NCBI GenBank assembly: GCA_020726505.1
Contig: JAHLEZ010000011.1
Span: 2,542,001-2,606,000 of the forward strand
Origin: Leptodontidium sp. MPI-SDFR-AT-0119
Taxonomy: Eukaryota > Ascomycota > Leotiomycetes > Helotiales > Leptodontidiaceae
Reading direction: 5' to 3'
Length of the DNA: 64,000 nucleotides
The position numbers and the translations under genes were made by a program. Shown here piece by piece: positions 48,738 to 60,543 of this stretch (position 1 is the first letter of the stretch; each line of letters begins with the position of its first letter). A model generated the notes under the pieces. The model did no database searches and was not told the DNA's origin. It saw nothing but the letters and a program-made list of their open reading frames with translations.

Positions 48738-50995
48738 GCAGGAAGTTTTATTCTATAATAAACAAAGGCGTTTCCCTATCACTCCCATGTCTCGTATCAC
48801 ATTTGAGGCTGTGTTCACAACGCTTGACAGCTTAGCGGAGGATGCTGAGACGTAACTCTCCACGCCATCTAATATAGTTAAATAGCGTCCTCGTAGGTTT
48901 TCGAATACTTTAGTATGGGATTCTTCGCATTTCTTTCACTGGACGGGAATGGAATTCAGATTGGGCCATAACGTGCACCAAAGCTGAAAACCAAAGGGGC
49001 TGCGTTACTTTTATGACTCGAGAAAAAATACCTTGAGGTCTTTCCCTAATCCAAGTGGCAATTGTTACAGGTTCGAAATGGACATTCAAAATCTTGTGTA
49101 GAATGCAAATTGTTTCAATTTATATGGTAATTAGGGATTATGGTCTTTTTAGTAAGTGTGATGAAATGCATGTGAAGAGAAGCGAGACAGTACATTTTGA
49201 ATGTGCAAGAATGAAAGTGTCCCAAACTGTCGCCAATTGAAAATTTCCAACCCCAAGAATGACCGAGTTGGTCTAAGAAGAGCTCTCGCGGCTGTCTTAA
49301 TGCGTGACCAACTGAACTCTGAAATTCCCGTTTCCGTTAGCAACCGAGAATCCTGCTATTCTGTAGTACTTGGTCTTGTATCTTTCCTGAATCTATAAAA
49401 CGAGCTCATCTAAAGTCTCTATATTGTTTCAGAACATTGAATTTAAGGAAGAGTCTAGGTTTGAACAAGCTATGTTTTGATCCCAAGCGAATTACACCAA
49501 TTTTGGCCACCTCGTTTGACTTGCGTCACCTTATAGTTTCTTTTTTTTTTCAAAGCACATCTGATCGAATTTAGATATTCATCGGTAAGAGGATGAACTT
49601 AGCAAATTCAAAAAAGGCCTGATATTTTCTTCTACTGTACGATATGATGAGTTTATGAGAATGCCTGCCTTCTCGCTAAAGAGGTAAACAATGCCCCGTT
49701 TTGAAAAGTCCTGTCCAAGTCATTCAAGCCTTCCATACCCTACCTCAGTTTGTTACAAACAATTGGTCGATATTGAATCTCCACCCTATGGTGGTGGGGG
49801 GGTTGATCTGAGGTGGCACATCGAGAAGTCGAAGAATATGATCGTGTCGAGGAAAATCGCGCTGTATCCCTGCTGCTCCAACATTGCATAATTTGTATTC
49901 TATAACCGAGTGAAAAACTGGGATGTGATAAATTGGAATATACCATGATTCCTTTGAGTCCCTCTAATCATCATAATCGTTATCACAGCAATGGTTTTAA
50001 CGATCTTTGCGGTGATACCGAAAATTGCTGCCGGGGAATCGTTTACTATGCTATATCCAGGTCTCCGCCCCGTGCTGGCCGAACATGCGTTTAGTAAACC
50101 AGTCCCCTTTTGCTTTGACTGGGAACGAGTCTTATGTTTGAGATACAACAGTAGGAAGTAAAAAAAACGCCAGAGCTCATGGTTCTGAAATTGTTCAAGT
50201 CTCAAATATGGAAGCAGTGCAACAGCCGAACACTCTTGTTTTCTCAAACGTACGGAAACAAACAATATGGAATGTGCGCACCTGGACTTCGGTCCTTTAG
50301 GCTTAGGAACCTAGTCTTGACGTCACCACGAGAACAGACTTGGACAAGTTGGACTATCTAACAGAACTTTAAGCTATGCCAGTTTGATCGCAATCTGCGT
50401 CTTGAATTGTTTTGTCGATATTCCTATAGAACGACCCAGAACGCTGGGTGGTATCTCGCAGAAGCCCGATCAATGGGACCATTTCTTCAGGCTCATGCCC
50501 AACAACCGCAGCGTTCGGCGGAAAATCTATGCGTGGACTATTTTGATATTCAGAGACGGGGGTACAACGAAGAGTGGGAGCCTTACTTGAACTACTCTGT
50601 AAGTTCAGAGTTGTAGCTCAACGATGGAAGAAAGAATGCTTACTTTTTCACTCATATCGCCAGCGGGTGCTGTGAGCTATATTTGAAGCGTAGTATGTAT
50701 GGCAACGTTCAGAGGCATGTGCGATGACTGATCGTTATAACGAAGTAAGAGTGGACCCTCGCTAAAGTACTGTAGGTGAGTTGGGGTTGAGAGTGACGGG
50801 TGAAAATTGGAATCCCAGCAAAAAGAACAATCCCATCCGTCTGTATCCCCCAACCACGACTACACTTGTACATTACAAAGTTAGGAAAGGACATGTAGAT
50901 CTCAATGACGCAAGTAGACTTGTTGTTTTCGAGTCCTTAGGGGAGGGGGACAAGCAAAAATAGAGAAATAGGCAAAAGCTTCAGTCCACGGTTTG
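48738..50995. other. Intergenic region, 2.3 kb; no protein gene recognised
   Basis: AT-rich with short frames only. Two overlapping frames at about 50,384-50,616 are open for 68-69 codons but match nothing I recognise. A T-run is at about 49,541-49,550. Confidence 0.5.
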
Positions 50996-51084
50996 TAGTC
51001 GCACTGAGGATCGAACTCAGAACCATCTCGGAACATGTTCATCTGAATGTGAACGAGATATCATAACCATTAGACCATGCGACT
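50996..51084 (-). tRNA. tRNA-Val (anticodon CAC) with 16-nt intron
   Basis: On the minus strand the 5' end AGTCGCA pairs over seven bases with TGCGACT at the 3' end, followed by discriminator A. U8, A14, G18-G19, A21 and U33 are present. The T arm is CTGAG-TTCGATC-CTCAG. The anticodon stem TCTCG/CGAGA encloses 23 bases: a seven-base loop with anticodon CAC plus an inferred 16-base intron placed one base after the anticodon, as usual in eukaryotes. The intron can pair with the anticodon arm (GTTCA with TGAAC), as expected for a splicing substrate. The structure is convincing; the amino-acid identity rests on where the intron is placed. Confidence 0.85.
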
Positions 51085-51748
51085 TGAGTGATTTCAGACA
51101 TGTGCTGTGTCCAAAATTCCTTATGTGGGTATATTGCAGAGACAGCTGCGAGTCGGTCCCAAGATCAGTGAACCCCGCGTTGTCCGAACCGATGATTTAC
51201 CTAACACCGAAGCTACCCACCCAAGGAAGATGGATAGCTATTTACATTAGAAAGGACGAGTTGTGAATAGTATGTAAACAGTGCAATATTGAAACTGTGT
51301 TGTTTTCGCTAGACAGAATATTACTGCACATCTGAAATTTCTTCTGTAAAACTAGAATCCAACCATTTCCTCTGTCACTTATGTCCAACCTAAAAATAGA
51401 ATCTCTACTCAAGTTGAAGATGACGAAAAGGGGACAACTGAAACGCAGCAATCAACTCGGAGTCAGACGAATCAATGCAACAAAGTAAACAGAGCGAATA
51501 GGGGCAAGTAACCGAGGATTGCATAAGGAAGGTGCTGGCTGTGCTGCGCGCAGGGCGAGTTGAGTTGACTTGAATCGCCTACCTACCTACCTTGGACATC
51601 GTGGACTCGCAAAACCGACAAGCGAACTGAACTCAAGCTTAACACCACCAGCAACAAATCAACTACAACACCACGACCACCACCACTCGCTGATACCCGT
51701 AATATCAATACTTCCGCTCCGCCGGTATTTACAAACAGATTGAGCCGG
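51085..51748. other. Intergenic region with coronin promoter; no gene seen
   Basis: About 660 bases. The last 200 are rich in CA/CCA runs. No other feature is supported. Confidence 0.5.
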
Positions 51749-53967
51749 ATGGCAGGCCGATTCGTGCGCGCGTCGAAATATCGTAAGCTTCATCTGTCTG
51801 TAGACTGGGCTGGGCTGGGCTGGCACGAGAGCAAGCTGACCACACACCAGGACATGTCTTTGGGAAGTCCACACGCAAGGAATCCTGCTACGACAACCTC
51901 CATATCAGTCGCAATGCCTGGGATACGAATCTAGTGAAGGTGAGAAGCCGCATAGAAGCGTTTGGAGGGAGACAAAGAGACTGAGCTGACTTTACCATCT
52001 ATAGGCAAACCCCGAATACCTCGCTGTCAATTGGGAGGCCAGCGGAGGCGGCGCATTTGCTGTGATACCTGTCAATGAGAAGGGCAGACTGCCTGAGCAG
52101 ATCCCTCTGTTCCGTGGACATACTGGGCCTGTGCTGGATACAGATTGGTGGGTTGAGGAGCTGTTTGGGCTTGGGGTATTGCGCTGACGGCCACAGGAAT
52201 CCCTTCAATGATCGCATCATTGCTTCTGCATCCGACGATGGAAAGGTCTTCGTATGGCAGGTCCCGCAAGGCTTCTCCCTCTATTCCGATGCTGAGGAGC
52301 CGGCAGATGTTGCGCCGGTCAGCAAATTGACTGGACATTCGAGGTACGCCTGCCGATCTGGGAATGGAGCACATTGAGGGAAACATCTCTAATAACTCGC
52401 AGAAAGGTCGGTCAGGTCCTATTTAACCCCGCTGCAGAGAATATCCTCGCATCGGCTTCGGGCGACTACACAATCAAGCTATGGGACGTCGAGAGCGGAA
52501 AGGCACACCTCACATTGAAGCATGGCGATATCGTACAGAGCTTGTCGTGGAGCGCAAATGGTGCTATGCTTGCGACAACATCTAGAGACAAGAAGCTACG
52601 AGTATGGGATGTTCGACAAGAGAGACCAGCACACGAGGTCGCAGGACACAGTGGCGCAAAGAATAGCAGAGTGGTCTGGATGGGCGAGCATAATCGGTTG
52701 GCAACTACTGGCTTCTCCAAGATGAGTGATCGGCAAATGGCTTTATGGGACGTTGGTGCTCCTGCAGAACCTCTCGGAGGCTTCACTGTCTTGGATTCGA
52801 TCTCTGGGGTTTGCATGCCATTCTGGGGTAAGACACTTTGTGCTTTGGGGGATCATGGCTGACAATTACCAGATGATGGAACACAATGTCTGTACTTGGC
52901 AGGAAAGGGGTAAGTAATTCATTCTCACTGGAAGACACTGCTGACAAGTTAGTGATGGCAATATCCGATACTTCGAATACGAGAACGATAAATTCGAATT
53001 CCTATCCGAATACAAATCTGGAGATCCACAGAGAGGTCTGGCATTCGTTCCAAGACGTGGCATAAATGTGAGTGGGTTGGCAGACCTGGGAAGCGTATCT
53101 AATGGTGGATAGGTTCACGAGAACGAGGTCATGCGAGCATACAAGACGGTCAACGATAGCTACATCGAACCTATTTCCTTCACGGTCCCTAGACGAGCGG
53201 AGGTCTTTCAATCCGATATCTTCCCGCCAGCAACTGGTCTCAAGCCTGCTATGTCGGCTGCGGATTGGCTTTCTGGGAAGGATGGAATACCTGCTAAGAT
53301 TGATTTGGAGAGTGTGTATGAAGGAAAGGCACCTGTTGAGGTCGCATCAGATTACAAGCCACCAGTTCAAGCTCCAGCTCCTTCTCCAGCTAAGGTTGCA
53401 CCCAAGAGGGAAGAGCCAGCTCATACTCCAGCCCAGAGAGCTCCTCCACCTACCATGTCCGAGCAAAAGGGTTCCATCTCCGCCATGGCATCCAAATTCC
53501 AGGACGATGGAGCAGATGACGACGAAGATGAGACATCCAGCTTCGAAGAGATTGCCAAACCCATCCAGAAACATATCCCAGCAGCAGCTCGAGTAGACTC
53601 GAAGCCCGTTTCACCAATCAAGACATCCCCGACCAAGACCGAACCACCGAAGCCATCTCCAGTATCTCAAGCTCCACCACGTACTTACCAACCACCCGCT
53701 GCCGCCAAATCCCCCACAACTGTCCCTACCTCATCAGCCCCAGTCTTATCAGTTGGGTCATCCGCAAATGGATCAGTGGAGTCATCCCTGGCTCAGATCA
53801 AGGAACTACTTGAGGCTCAGACCCGGACACTGAATGCTCAGAGCGAAAAGATTGTTGGTTTAACCCAGGAGGTTGATACGCTTAAGATGAGAGTTGGTAG
53901 CGGAACTCAGGATCAGAGTGAGAGGATTAGACAATTGGAGTTGGAACTTGAGACTTTGAGGTCGTAG
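51749..53967 (+). CDS. crn1: Coronin, WD-repeat actin-binding protein
   Basis: Eight exons: 51749-51782, 51851-51939, 52005-52147, 52197-52343, 52403-52827, 52873-52909, 52953-53067, 53113-53967; 614 aa. The N-terminus M-A-G-R-F-V-R-A-S-K-Y-R-H-V-F-G is the coronin signature. A seven-bladed WD40 propeller follows, with clear blades such as S-G-D-Y-T-I-K-L-W-D and S-R-D-K-K-L-R-V-W-D. Then comes the coronin C-terminal extension (D-I-F-P-P-A-T), a Pro/Lys/Ser-rich linker with an acidic patch, and a terminal coiled coil of about 55 residues for oligomerisation. Coronin binds actin filaments and regulates the Arp2/3 complex at cortical patches. The splitting of the 5' half into small exons is usual for this gene. 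All splice phases close exactly. Confidence 0.95.
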
Positions 53968-55339
53968 GGTGGTGTGGGAGGGAGGTGTGGAAGTGGGAAA
54001 TTGAGAAAGTGGGAGAAACGAACTGATGATGGTGGTGATTTGATTATTGATCGTCGTTGAGTAGCAAGCGAATTGAGGAAGCTTTTTTTGGTGGCATGGT
54101 GTCTCTTTTCATTTCCCTTGGTCGCTGTGAATTGTTCTCGACGTCCGAAAAACTTGTTTAGTGGTAACGATTCGAGTACAATAATAGCCCAACTAGGCAC
54201 TTCAAAGGGGCTTCAATACGCCAAGTGGTGTTGAGTCGGAGTACTTGCATTTGATCCCCTGCGCTTGTACTCGTTTTCTAGTACCTGGCTTTGGCAGCGT
54301 TTGTTTAGAAGTGGTCCCCATTTCCTCCGAAGCTCCCTACCGTTTTCTTTTCCACGTTGTTGAAATATGGTCATGACCGAGCGAAGGAGATAGAATGATA
54401 CCACGTAGGTACCAGTCACTTCAAGGCAAGCAAATTCTTCGTCCCGGAGAACACCAGAGTCAAGAGTTTAAGACACAGAGCTTTGTACCATCACATCAAC
54501 CTTCCGCAGTATTCATCTCCAGAAACCCAAGTCTCAAACCCTTTCATTTTAACGTAATCTCGTTCGATTACTCACAGCCGGAAACTCTCCTTCTCAATCA
54601 ATCCAGCATAAATCCTCACTTGCTGCGCGGGATATTTCAACCCCCCCCCCCCGGTCCGAGATCATCCATCCAGCAACGAACACACCTCAAACTATCCTCT
54701 CTCACTACTTGGTTTGTGCTAAGCTTACTCAAACCTACCTCACTCGATTAATCGCATCCAGCTGAACTGTTACGGGACCACATCGAGCCACCTATCTTAT
54801 CCCCCTTCCCAGCACTTAACTGCCTAACAACAATGGCTTAGAGAGTTTCGTTGGTTTAGTCTTATCTCTTTGCGGGGTTCTCAATGTAGAATGCCTCGTA
54901 CGTTCTCCTGTCACTTGCTGCAACAATCAACTAGAGCAGGAGCCGTGGCTGATGTCAACTCACCACAGGACAGGGGCAAAAAGACCGGATTAATGAGTTG
55001 ACGATGTTCTAACTGAGCCCACTCGGTTTGTTGGGAGTCGGCGAGGGCAGTGGCGTGACGATTCTGAGCTTGTCTTGCTTGGATGGTTCAATATGGGAAA
55101 TGGTGAAGAGATGATGATGAGCTAGATGTGGATATTGGAGATTGTTTCTTGGCTTTGAAAGGGGGAGGAGGTATAAGACGAGCTTCGTCGTCTCTCGTTC
55201 TTAAGTTTCAGTATCCAATGCTAATTCCAGATTGTCTCCACCAATTCATTCATTGCTATTTATTTCTATCTCTTTGCCCATTGTTTCACACCTAAACCTA
55301 TAAATCCCATCAGAAACGGGAATCCTTCACAGCTCTAAG
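53968..55339. other. Intergenic region, 1.4 kb; no gene recognised
   Basis: Contains the coronin 3' region and a run of ten C at about 54,643-54,652. Frames are short and without domains. Confidence 0.5.
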
Positions 55340-56123
55340 ATGAAGTCTTCAACTCTCTTATCTGCATTAGTAATCTCCTCAACATTGTCGGTTGTACCGC
55401 AAGATTTCATCGCCAATGGGAATGCAAGCAATCTGCTCAGCTGTTGGGGTTCGTAGTTTAGGTATGACTACTGTTGCGTACGTCTCTATTCCCTTCCTCT
55501 ACTCCCTGTTTTCCTTTCCCCTCTCCCCTATCATTTTTCACTATACCCTCTCATCCCATCCTAGTCGAACGTTCAGCACACAACTAATGCCCCCCTCAAA
55601 GTTCGACGGTACATTCTCCAGACCCGCTTGAACGGTGCAAATCCCTCCTCCTCTTCCTCTTCAATAACACGCATCCGCAAATCCAAAATCGTCATCCGTC
55701 AGACGAACAAGTACAACAAGAAAAACAACAAAACTAAGCGAGATATCGTGATAGAAATGTCGTCTGGCTTGACGGTAGTGGGCTCGCAGCTATTACGCTC
55801 ACGAACGCGGATGCAAGCGCGTCGGTGGCGAGCGCCAGTGGTGCTGCAGGTGGGGAGGGGAGTGGGAGTTTGATTGTTGAGGAGCGAGACTTCAACATCT
55901 ACGGATGGTGGTGAGGTATGTGGTTTGTTTCCCTTTTGCTTTGTGACTGGGGTTGGAGATGTGGATGGGGATATGCTGACAGTACGTATAGACTCGTACC
56001 AGCTCAGCGAATGTTGAGGGTGCCAGTGCGACGAGTACGAGTATCAATGGTGCTGGGATGGCTACGAAGACGCCGCTTTTGATTGTTGGTGGTGCGGTTA
56101 TGATTGTGGCTTATGCTTTGTGA
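55340..56123 (+). pseudogene. Possible broken gene for a secreted, GPI-anchor-like protein
   Basis: A signal-peptide-like start (M-K-S-S-T-L-L-S-A-L-V-I-S) lies at 55340 but its frame stops after 38 codons. Further on, about 55,780-55,900 encodes an Ala/Ser/Gly-rich stretch. A last exon, entered through a plausible intron (donor GTATGT at about 55,917, acceptor at about 55,991), encodes a Ser/Thr-rich segment and a hydrophobic tail ending V-A-Y-A-L, as in GPI-anchored proteins. I could not join these pieces into one frame without frameshifts, so I call it degenerate. A missed splice or a sequence error would be the alternative. Confidence 0.35.
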
Positions 56124-56561
56124 AGGGCTTAGGATGTGGTTGGTGTGAGAAGTGGGGATATAGAATTCTTTGGGGGGATGAAGTTGGAGGAAAATAACGT
56201 GAGGCGGATGTTGCTGTTAGAGTAGACATTTTGGTATGATGGTTGAGATAGAGTATAACTTTCGTTCTTGTGTTTAGGTTGCATTGTACAGTATACAGTA
56301 CTTCAGAACAGCAAAGTATTTATTTTCTTTTCCAGTACCGACCGGCGTTGCCACTCTCGTGTCTCGATCTAGATCATGAAATCTGTATTTTTCGGTCGTT
56401 CAACTTAGGTCTACTCTCTTCTATCGGCCCCTGCAAAAGTCTGCACAAAAGTTCCCATACATTACTTGAACAACTAGTCGCTCTTCGACAGCTTCTTCCG
56501 AGCAACGAATTCTCCCTGAGCTGCTCGCTATCCCTCGCTTGTTGCAAATTTTGAGTTTCTT

Positions 56562-57333
56562 TCACTCTTGCTTGTCACCGGCAAGGATGCTCTCCACTTT
56601 GCTCACTTTCTCGGAGAAATGCTGTTTCTTATCCGTTCTGCAATGTATCGATTAGTCATTACTTTCCTCAAATCCGATAGAAATTTAAAGACCAAATGGG
56701 GATGAGGAAGGGGAAGAAGTATATACCTCGTGCCGGCTCGGATGTCGGTCTGGACTCTCAACACACCGTTTTGATGGACGAGTGTGTGTGCTTGGCCGAT
56801 GAGACGCATTACTTCATCCCAGGTTCCTTCTATTTAGGGAGTATGATTAGCTTTGATTTTGTGACTGTGAAAACGAGATGTGGTTATACTGGTGGCGGGA
56901 AATGGGGAAGAGATGTTGATGTGACATAGATGTGTCCGAGAGTACGCTTTCAATGTACGAGGTCCGGACGTATAGAAAAAAGGTGCAACTAGGCTCTGCA
57001 GATTGCCAATTGATAAGAAGGTCAAGATCGACGTACCGACGGTTGTACCAGCACTATGCATTGAGTAGCTCAGACCACTCGCTTTCATGAGTCTTTGAAC
57101 TGCGGCGACTTCATTTGACACTGAAGCTGTAGGTGTACCGATCTCATATAAAATTAGCTTGCTTTCCATAGCCAGGTTGAGTTGGGCTTCAAAAAGGGCA
57201 GGTTCTTTCTAAGATGGAAATGTGGATTGGGATCGGCTGATCGTATCAAATCGGAACTCACGGGAATCAAGCAGAAATCTGCAACACATGCTGGTGGTGT
57301 TGGGAGATTGGCGTAGTCTATTGAGGAAGACAT
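56562..57333 (-). CDS. ecm15: Ecm15/UPF0045 thiamine-binding-like protein
   Basis: Exons (minus strand): 57333-57262, 57142-57037, 56829-56727, 56637-56562; 118 aa; introns of 119, 207 and 89 bp. Joined, the product carries the family core: A-D-F-C-L-I-P-I-G-T, then [15 protein letters not shown] and [13 protein letters not shown]. This lines up with yeast Ecm15 as I remember it and with bacterial YqgV-type proteins. The family folds as a ferredoxin-like dimer or tetramer and binds thiamine-like or thiol ligands; its cellular role is poorly known. Every splice junction closes in frame, and the conserved residues appear only after splicing. Three introns in so short a gene is notable. A cytosolic location is inferred from the lack of any signal. 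Confidence 0.88.
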
Positions 57334-57800
57334 GTTGGGTAAAGTTGGATGTTCTGTGGGGGAATGGGTGTTGTGGAAAGGTACCTAGGGAGGATGAGGT
57401 TGAGAGATGAAGATAAGATGGATGGAAGATTTGATGATGGAGGGGTAGTCACGTGAAATGAGGGGTGATCGACTTTAGTAGCAGGTTTTTGAAGAGTGAT
57501 TATGCACCTTCTCTGTAATATTCTTACTTTCTGACAAATTATAAATTGCTTGAAAATCTCTTTTGTCCTCTCTCGCTTGTCTTGTAAACAAATCAAAGTT
57601 CTAAGGCTTTTGTTTACTTTACTTCGGTTGAACGTTACCCCGCTATTACCCCTCGTCGACGACGCTACTGATCGTTAGACATCTTGAGACATCTTTCCTC
57701 TTATCTAGAACTGGCAGTAGAAATATTTTTTCAATTTCAACAGAGATCGAGAGGAAAGGACGTCTGTAATCCCGTATCAAAGCTACAATATTCCCTCGGG

Positions 57801-58436
57801 ATGTCCCCCCTTCCAGTCGACGGCATCACTCTTCACGGAGGTTGTGACTGCTCTGGCGTACAGTACAAGATCGACATTCCTTCACTCTCATCACGACCCA
57901 TCGCTTTCATAGATGAGAAGACGGGAGAAGAATCTCGATATCCACAAAGCTTCTTAGACCACTGCAATAAATGTCGTCGAGTCAGCGGTGCTATAATCCA
58001 AGCATGGCTGACCGTTCCTCAAGACTGGGTAGAATGGACACAAACGCAGAACTCAGGCAAACCAATTACTGGCTCGACTCAAGATCTGATCCAACTACCG
58101 AAAGACGGTGAGCCAGCTTCGATGGCTGTCACAAACTATGTGTCCAGTCCTGGAATAGTGCGGAGCTTTTGCGGGCGCTGCGGGACGAATCTGTCGTTTG
58201 TGAATCTAGAGAGGGATATGGGTGGTGATGGGAAAGTAGCTACGGTTGATATTGTGCTTGGGAGTTTGGATGGAGAGAGTTTTGATGCTGAAGGTGTGAG
58301 GCCGGATAGGCATCTTTATTGGGATAGTGGTGTTGGGTGGGTTATGAGGTTGGTTACGGAGGGAGATGGGGGTTTAAGTGAAGGTGGGAATGTGCCTAGA
58401 CATCCGGATGGGGAGAGAAATGTGCTTGTTTTTTGA
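57801..58436 (+). CDS. GFA / CENP-V family zinc protein
   Basis: 211 aa from the ATG at 57801 (M-S-P-L-P-V-D-G). The frame is open further upstream, but that part is not family-like. The glutathione-dependent formaldehyde-activating (GFA) fold is shown by G-G-C15-D-C17-S-G, the later C-x2-C pair (H-C-N-K-C) and C-G-R-C-G-T near residue 145, giving the usual structural and labile zinc sites. Members range from formaldehyde-glutathione adduct formation to unknown roles, so the substrate cannot be named. The family is greatly expanded in filamentous fungi. Residues after about 185 are Gly-rich and probably flexible. No introns. Confidence 0.88.
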   Translation: MSPLPVDGITLHGGCDCSGVQYKIDIPSLSSRPIAFIDEKTGEESRYPQSFLDHCNKCRRVSGAIIQAWLTVPQDWVEWTQTQNSGKPITGSTQDLIQLPKDGEPASMAVTNYVSSPGIVRSFCGRCGTNLSFVNLERDMGGDGKVATVDIVLGSLDGESFDAEGVRPDRHLYWDSGVGWVMRLVTEGDGGLSEGGNVPRHPDGERNVLVF

Positions 58437-58740
58437 AGCTTGGTGTCGGAAATAGGATGGTTAATGTTCATCTTGTGGTGTTCAGCTTTGGGCTTCAGTT
58501 CGACAGTGGGAGAGTGTTCATCTTGGTGGAGTGAATTGAGAAGTTAGATGTTGGTATGAGAATCTGTCACGATGTCTTGTTTCGATGGAGAAAAGGATTT
58601 CTCTCTGTTCTTGTGTTTTTAAATATGTATTCCTGCGGAATCTTTTTTGTTTAATATTCCGTCCCCCTGTCCGTGATTAAGATTGGATAGGGTTTCTACC
58701 CGATGGGAGGATACAGCGCCGCAAGCTCTCCTTTCTGATC

Positions 58741-59060
58741 TCAATCAGAAATCATTCGTGGGCTGTATGAAACTTCACCACCTCCCACTTCGCTACCTTG
58801 ACAGAACTCCTTAACCGCCCATTCCATTCTCGGCCTCCACTCCGGAAGCAACCTCATCAACCTCCAGAACTCCTCGCCCGTCGATTTCGGCAACTACCAA
58901 ACTTGCTCCGTTGTCCACAAAAGCATGAAGAAGTACCCTACGATTGTCAACGTCCGCGGATCATTCTGTTCAAGGAGCTTCACGAATCTCGGGCCGACTT
59001 TGGCAGCGAATTTGAAGACAAAGTCTCGGCTTGGAAATCGTAGATGATGGAGAGGCGTCT
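58741..59060 (-). pseudogene. Relic of the C-terminal part of a fungal transcription-factor-like gene
   Basis: One minus-strand frame running to a stop at 58741-58743 encodes F-V-K-L-L-E-Q-N-D-P-R-T-L, then Y-F-F-M-L-L-W, and after an in-frame TAG (58894-58896) continues L-P-K-S-T-G-E-E-F-W and P-E-W-R-P-R-M-E-W-A. This is the C-terminal motif block of Zn2Cys6 (Upc2-like) regulators. The TAG replaces the second Trp of the usual W-W pair, a single TGG-to-TAG change. No DNA-binding domain or upstream exon is recognisable. Assignment to this family rests on motif memory; that it is a broken coding piece is clearer than its name. Confidence 0.55.
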
Positions 59061-59433
59061 GTCAACAAAAGACCGAAGAGCGAAATGCGAGTCAATGTCG
59101 AATTGAAAGAGCGAAGTCGTGCTATTTGACCGTTTGAGGCATGGTGATGAGAGTGTAGGACGACGATGAATACGTGTTTCGAGGCGCAATGGTTGAAGCC
59201 GTTGACGTTGATGTAAAGTTTTCTGGTCTTACAGTGGGAGAAATGACAATATAACAGAGCATTTTCCCAGCAAGAAACCAAGCTCCGGAATCGTCAAGAC
59301 AAATTCACTTCTCGATATACCTTCTTACATTTGCCCTCCAACTGAATAGTTTTCAAGTCTTGGTCTCGATCACTCGTCCTCTGAAACCTGCCATACTTCT
59401 AAAGATATCTTCGTCAACAGGGGACGCAGATTT

Positions 59434-60543
59434 CATGGTCCGCCCCAAGGACACTTGCGCTGTCGCACAATCAGTCTACGGCTACTACCCTTCAGCTGTT
59501 GCAAGTTACATTTCATCTTCATATCTGGACTCTCCGCTCTCTGCCACCCGGTCCTAGGAATCGTGACGAAATCAGGGAGTTTCCTGCCCGTTCTGGCGAG
59601 TGGTGTTGTGCTGGAAGCTATTGGTGAGATATGATCTATTGTCTTTGGAATCCTTCGTCGATGGGGTATTAGTATATGTCGGCAGGGTCTTGCTTCGAAA
59701 TGATCCATTCAATGAGGCTTTGTTTGTCCCTTCTACTGAGAATTTGAAATGTATCGTCTATCTAACATTCCTAGCATTGCAGTCCAGCTCATTTGACCAC
59801 TGTTGCTCCGGCTTTCATCGCAGCTGGAATATATCTGACTCTCTAGCATCTGTCTGTTACTTCAATATCTGAAGTCTCGTTCGTTGCCAACTAAAATCTC
59901 GTTAGAATCGTCATTCACGGATCCGAGTTCTCTCGTCTCGCACCGAAGTGGTACACATGGATCTTCATCACTTCTGATATCACATCAATCATCATTCAGA
60001 CGTACACTACTCCCCCCAACTCCCCAACTCCCCATCCCGAATTCCAAGTCCAGACGCTTGACCAGATGCTAACACATGACTTCCACAGAATCGGAGCCAT
60101 CCTCGCAGCAGACGGCTCCAGCGCCTCAACAGGAAACAACGTCATCATGGCCGGTCTCGCTTCCCAAGTCTTCACCCTCCTCATATTCGGCCTGATAGCA
60201 TCCGATGTCTGGGCACGAATCCGCAAACACACTGGCGAATTCAGCGATTCGGCAAGCGCCATACGAGATTCCCGTCGATTTAAAATCCTCATTGGCGCCA
60301 TCGTGGTAGCGTATGCTGGGGTTTTGATCCGGTGCGTTTATCGAATTGCGGAGATGACTAGAGGGTAGAAGAATTCCATTATGCAGGACCAGCCGAGTTT
60401 TGTTGTATTGGAGAGTGTGATGATTGCGGTTGCGGTGGTGGTGTTGAATGTGGGACATCCGGGGTTTATGTTTGTGCGAGCGGGAAGGTGGTCGGGAAGA
60501 GTGCGAGTGAGGGATCTGAGATGCAGATGGCGTAGAGGTCGGT
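59434..60543 (+). pseudogene. RTA1-like membrane protein pseudogene
   Basis: Fragments of one RTA1 family protein (seven membrane segments; lipid-translocating or drug/stress-response proteins in yeast) follow in order. They are Y-G-Y-Y-P-S-A-V at the N-terminus, a segment in a shifted frame (59,508-59,610), V-G-R-V-L-L-R-N-D-P-F-N after a small intron, T-V-A-P-A-F-I-A-A-G-I-Y-L-T-L followed by TAG, then A-P-K-W-Y-T-W-I-F-I-T. A further intron at 60,002-60,088 leads to the last part, ending G-H-P-G-F. The final part is cut by a TAG at 60,366-60,368 where a Trp is expected, yet the frame stays open to 60,543. A frameshift near 59,510 and two nonsense codons make it non-functional unless the sequence is in error. 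Confidence 0.75.
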
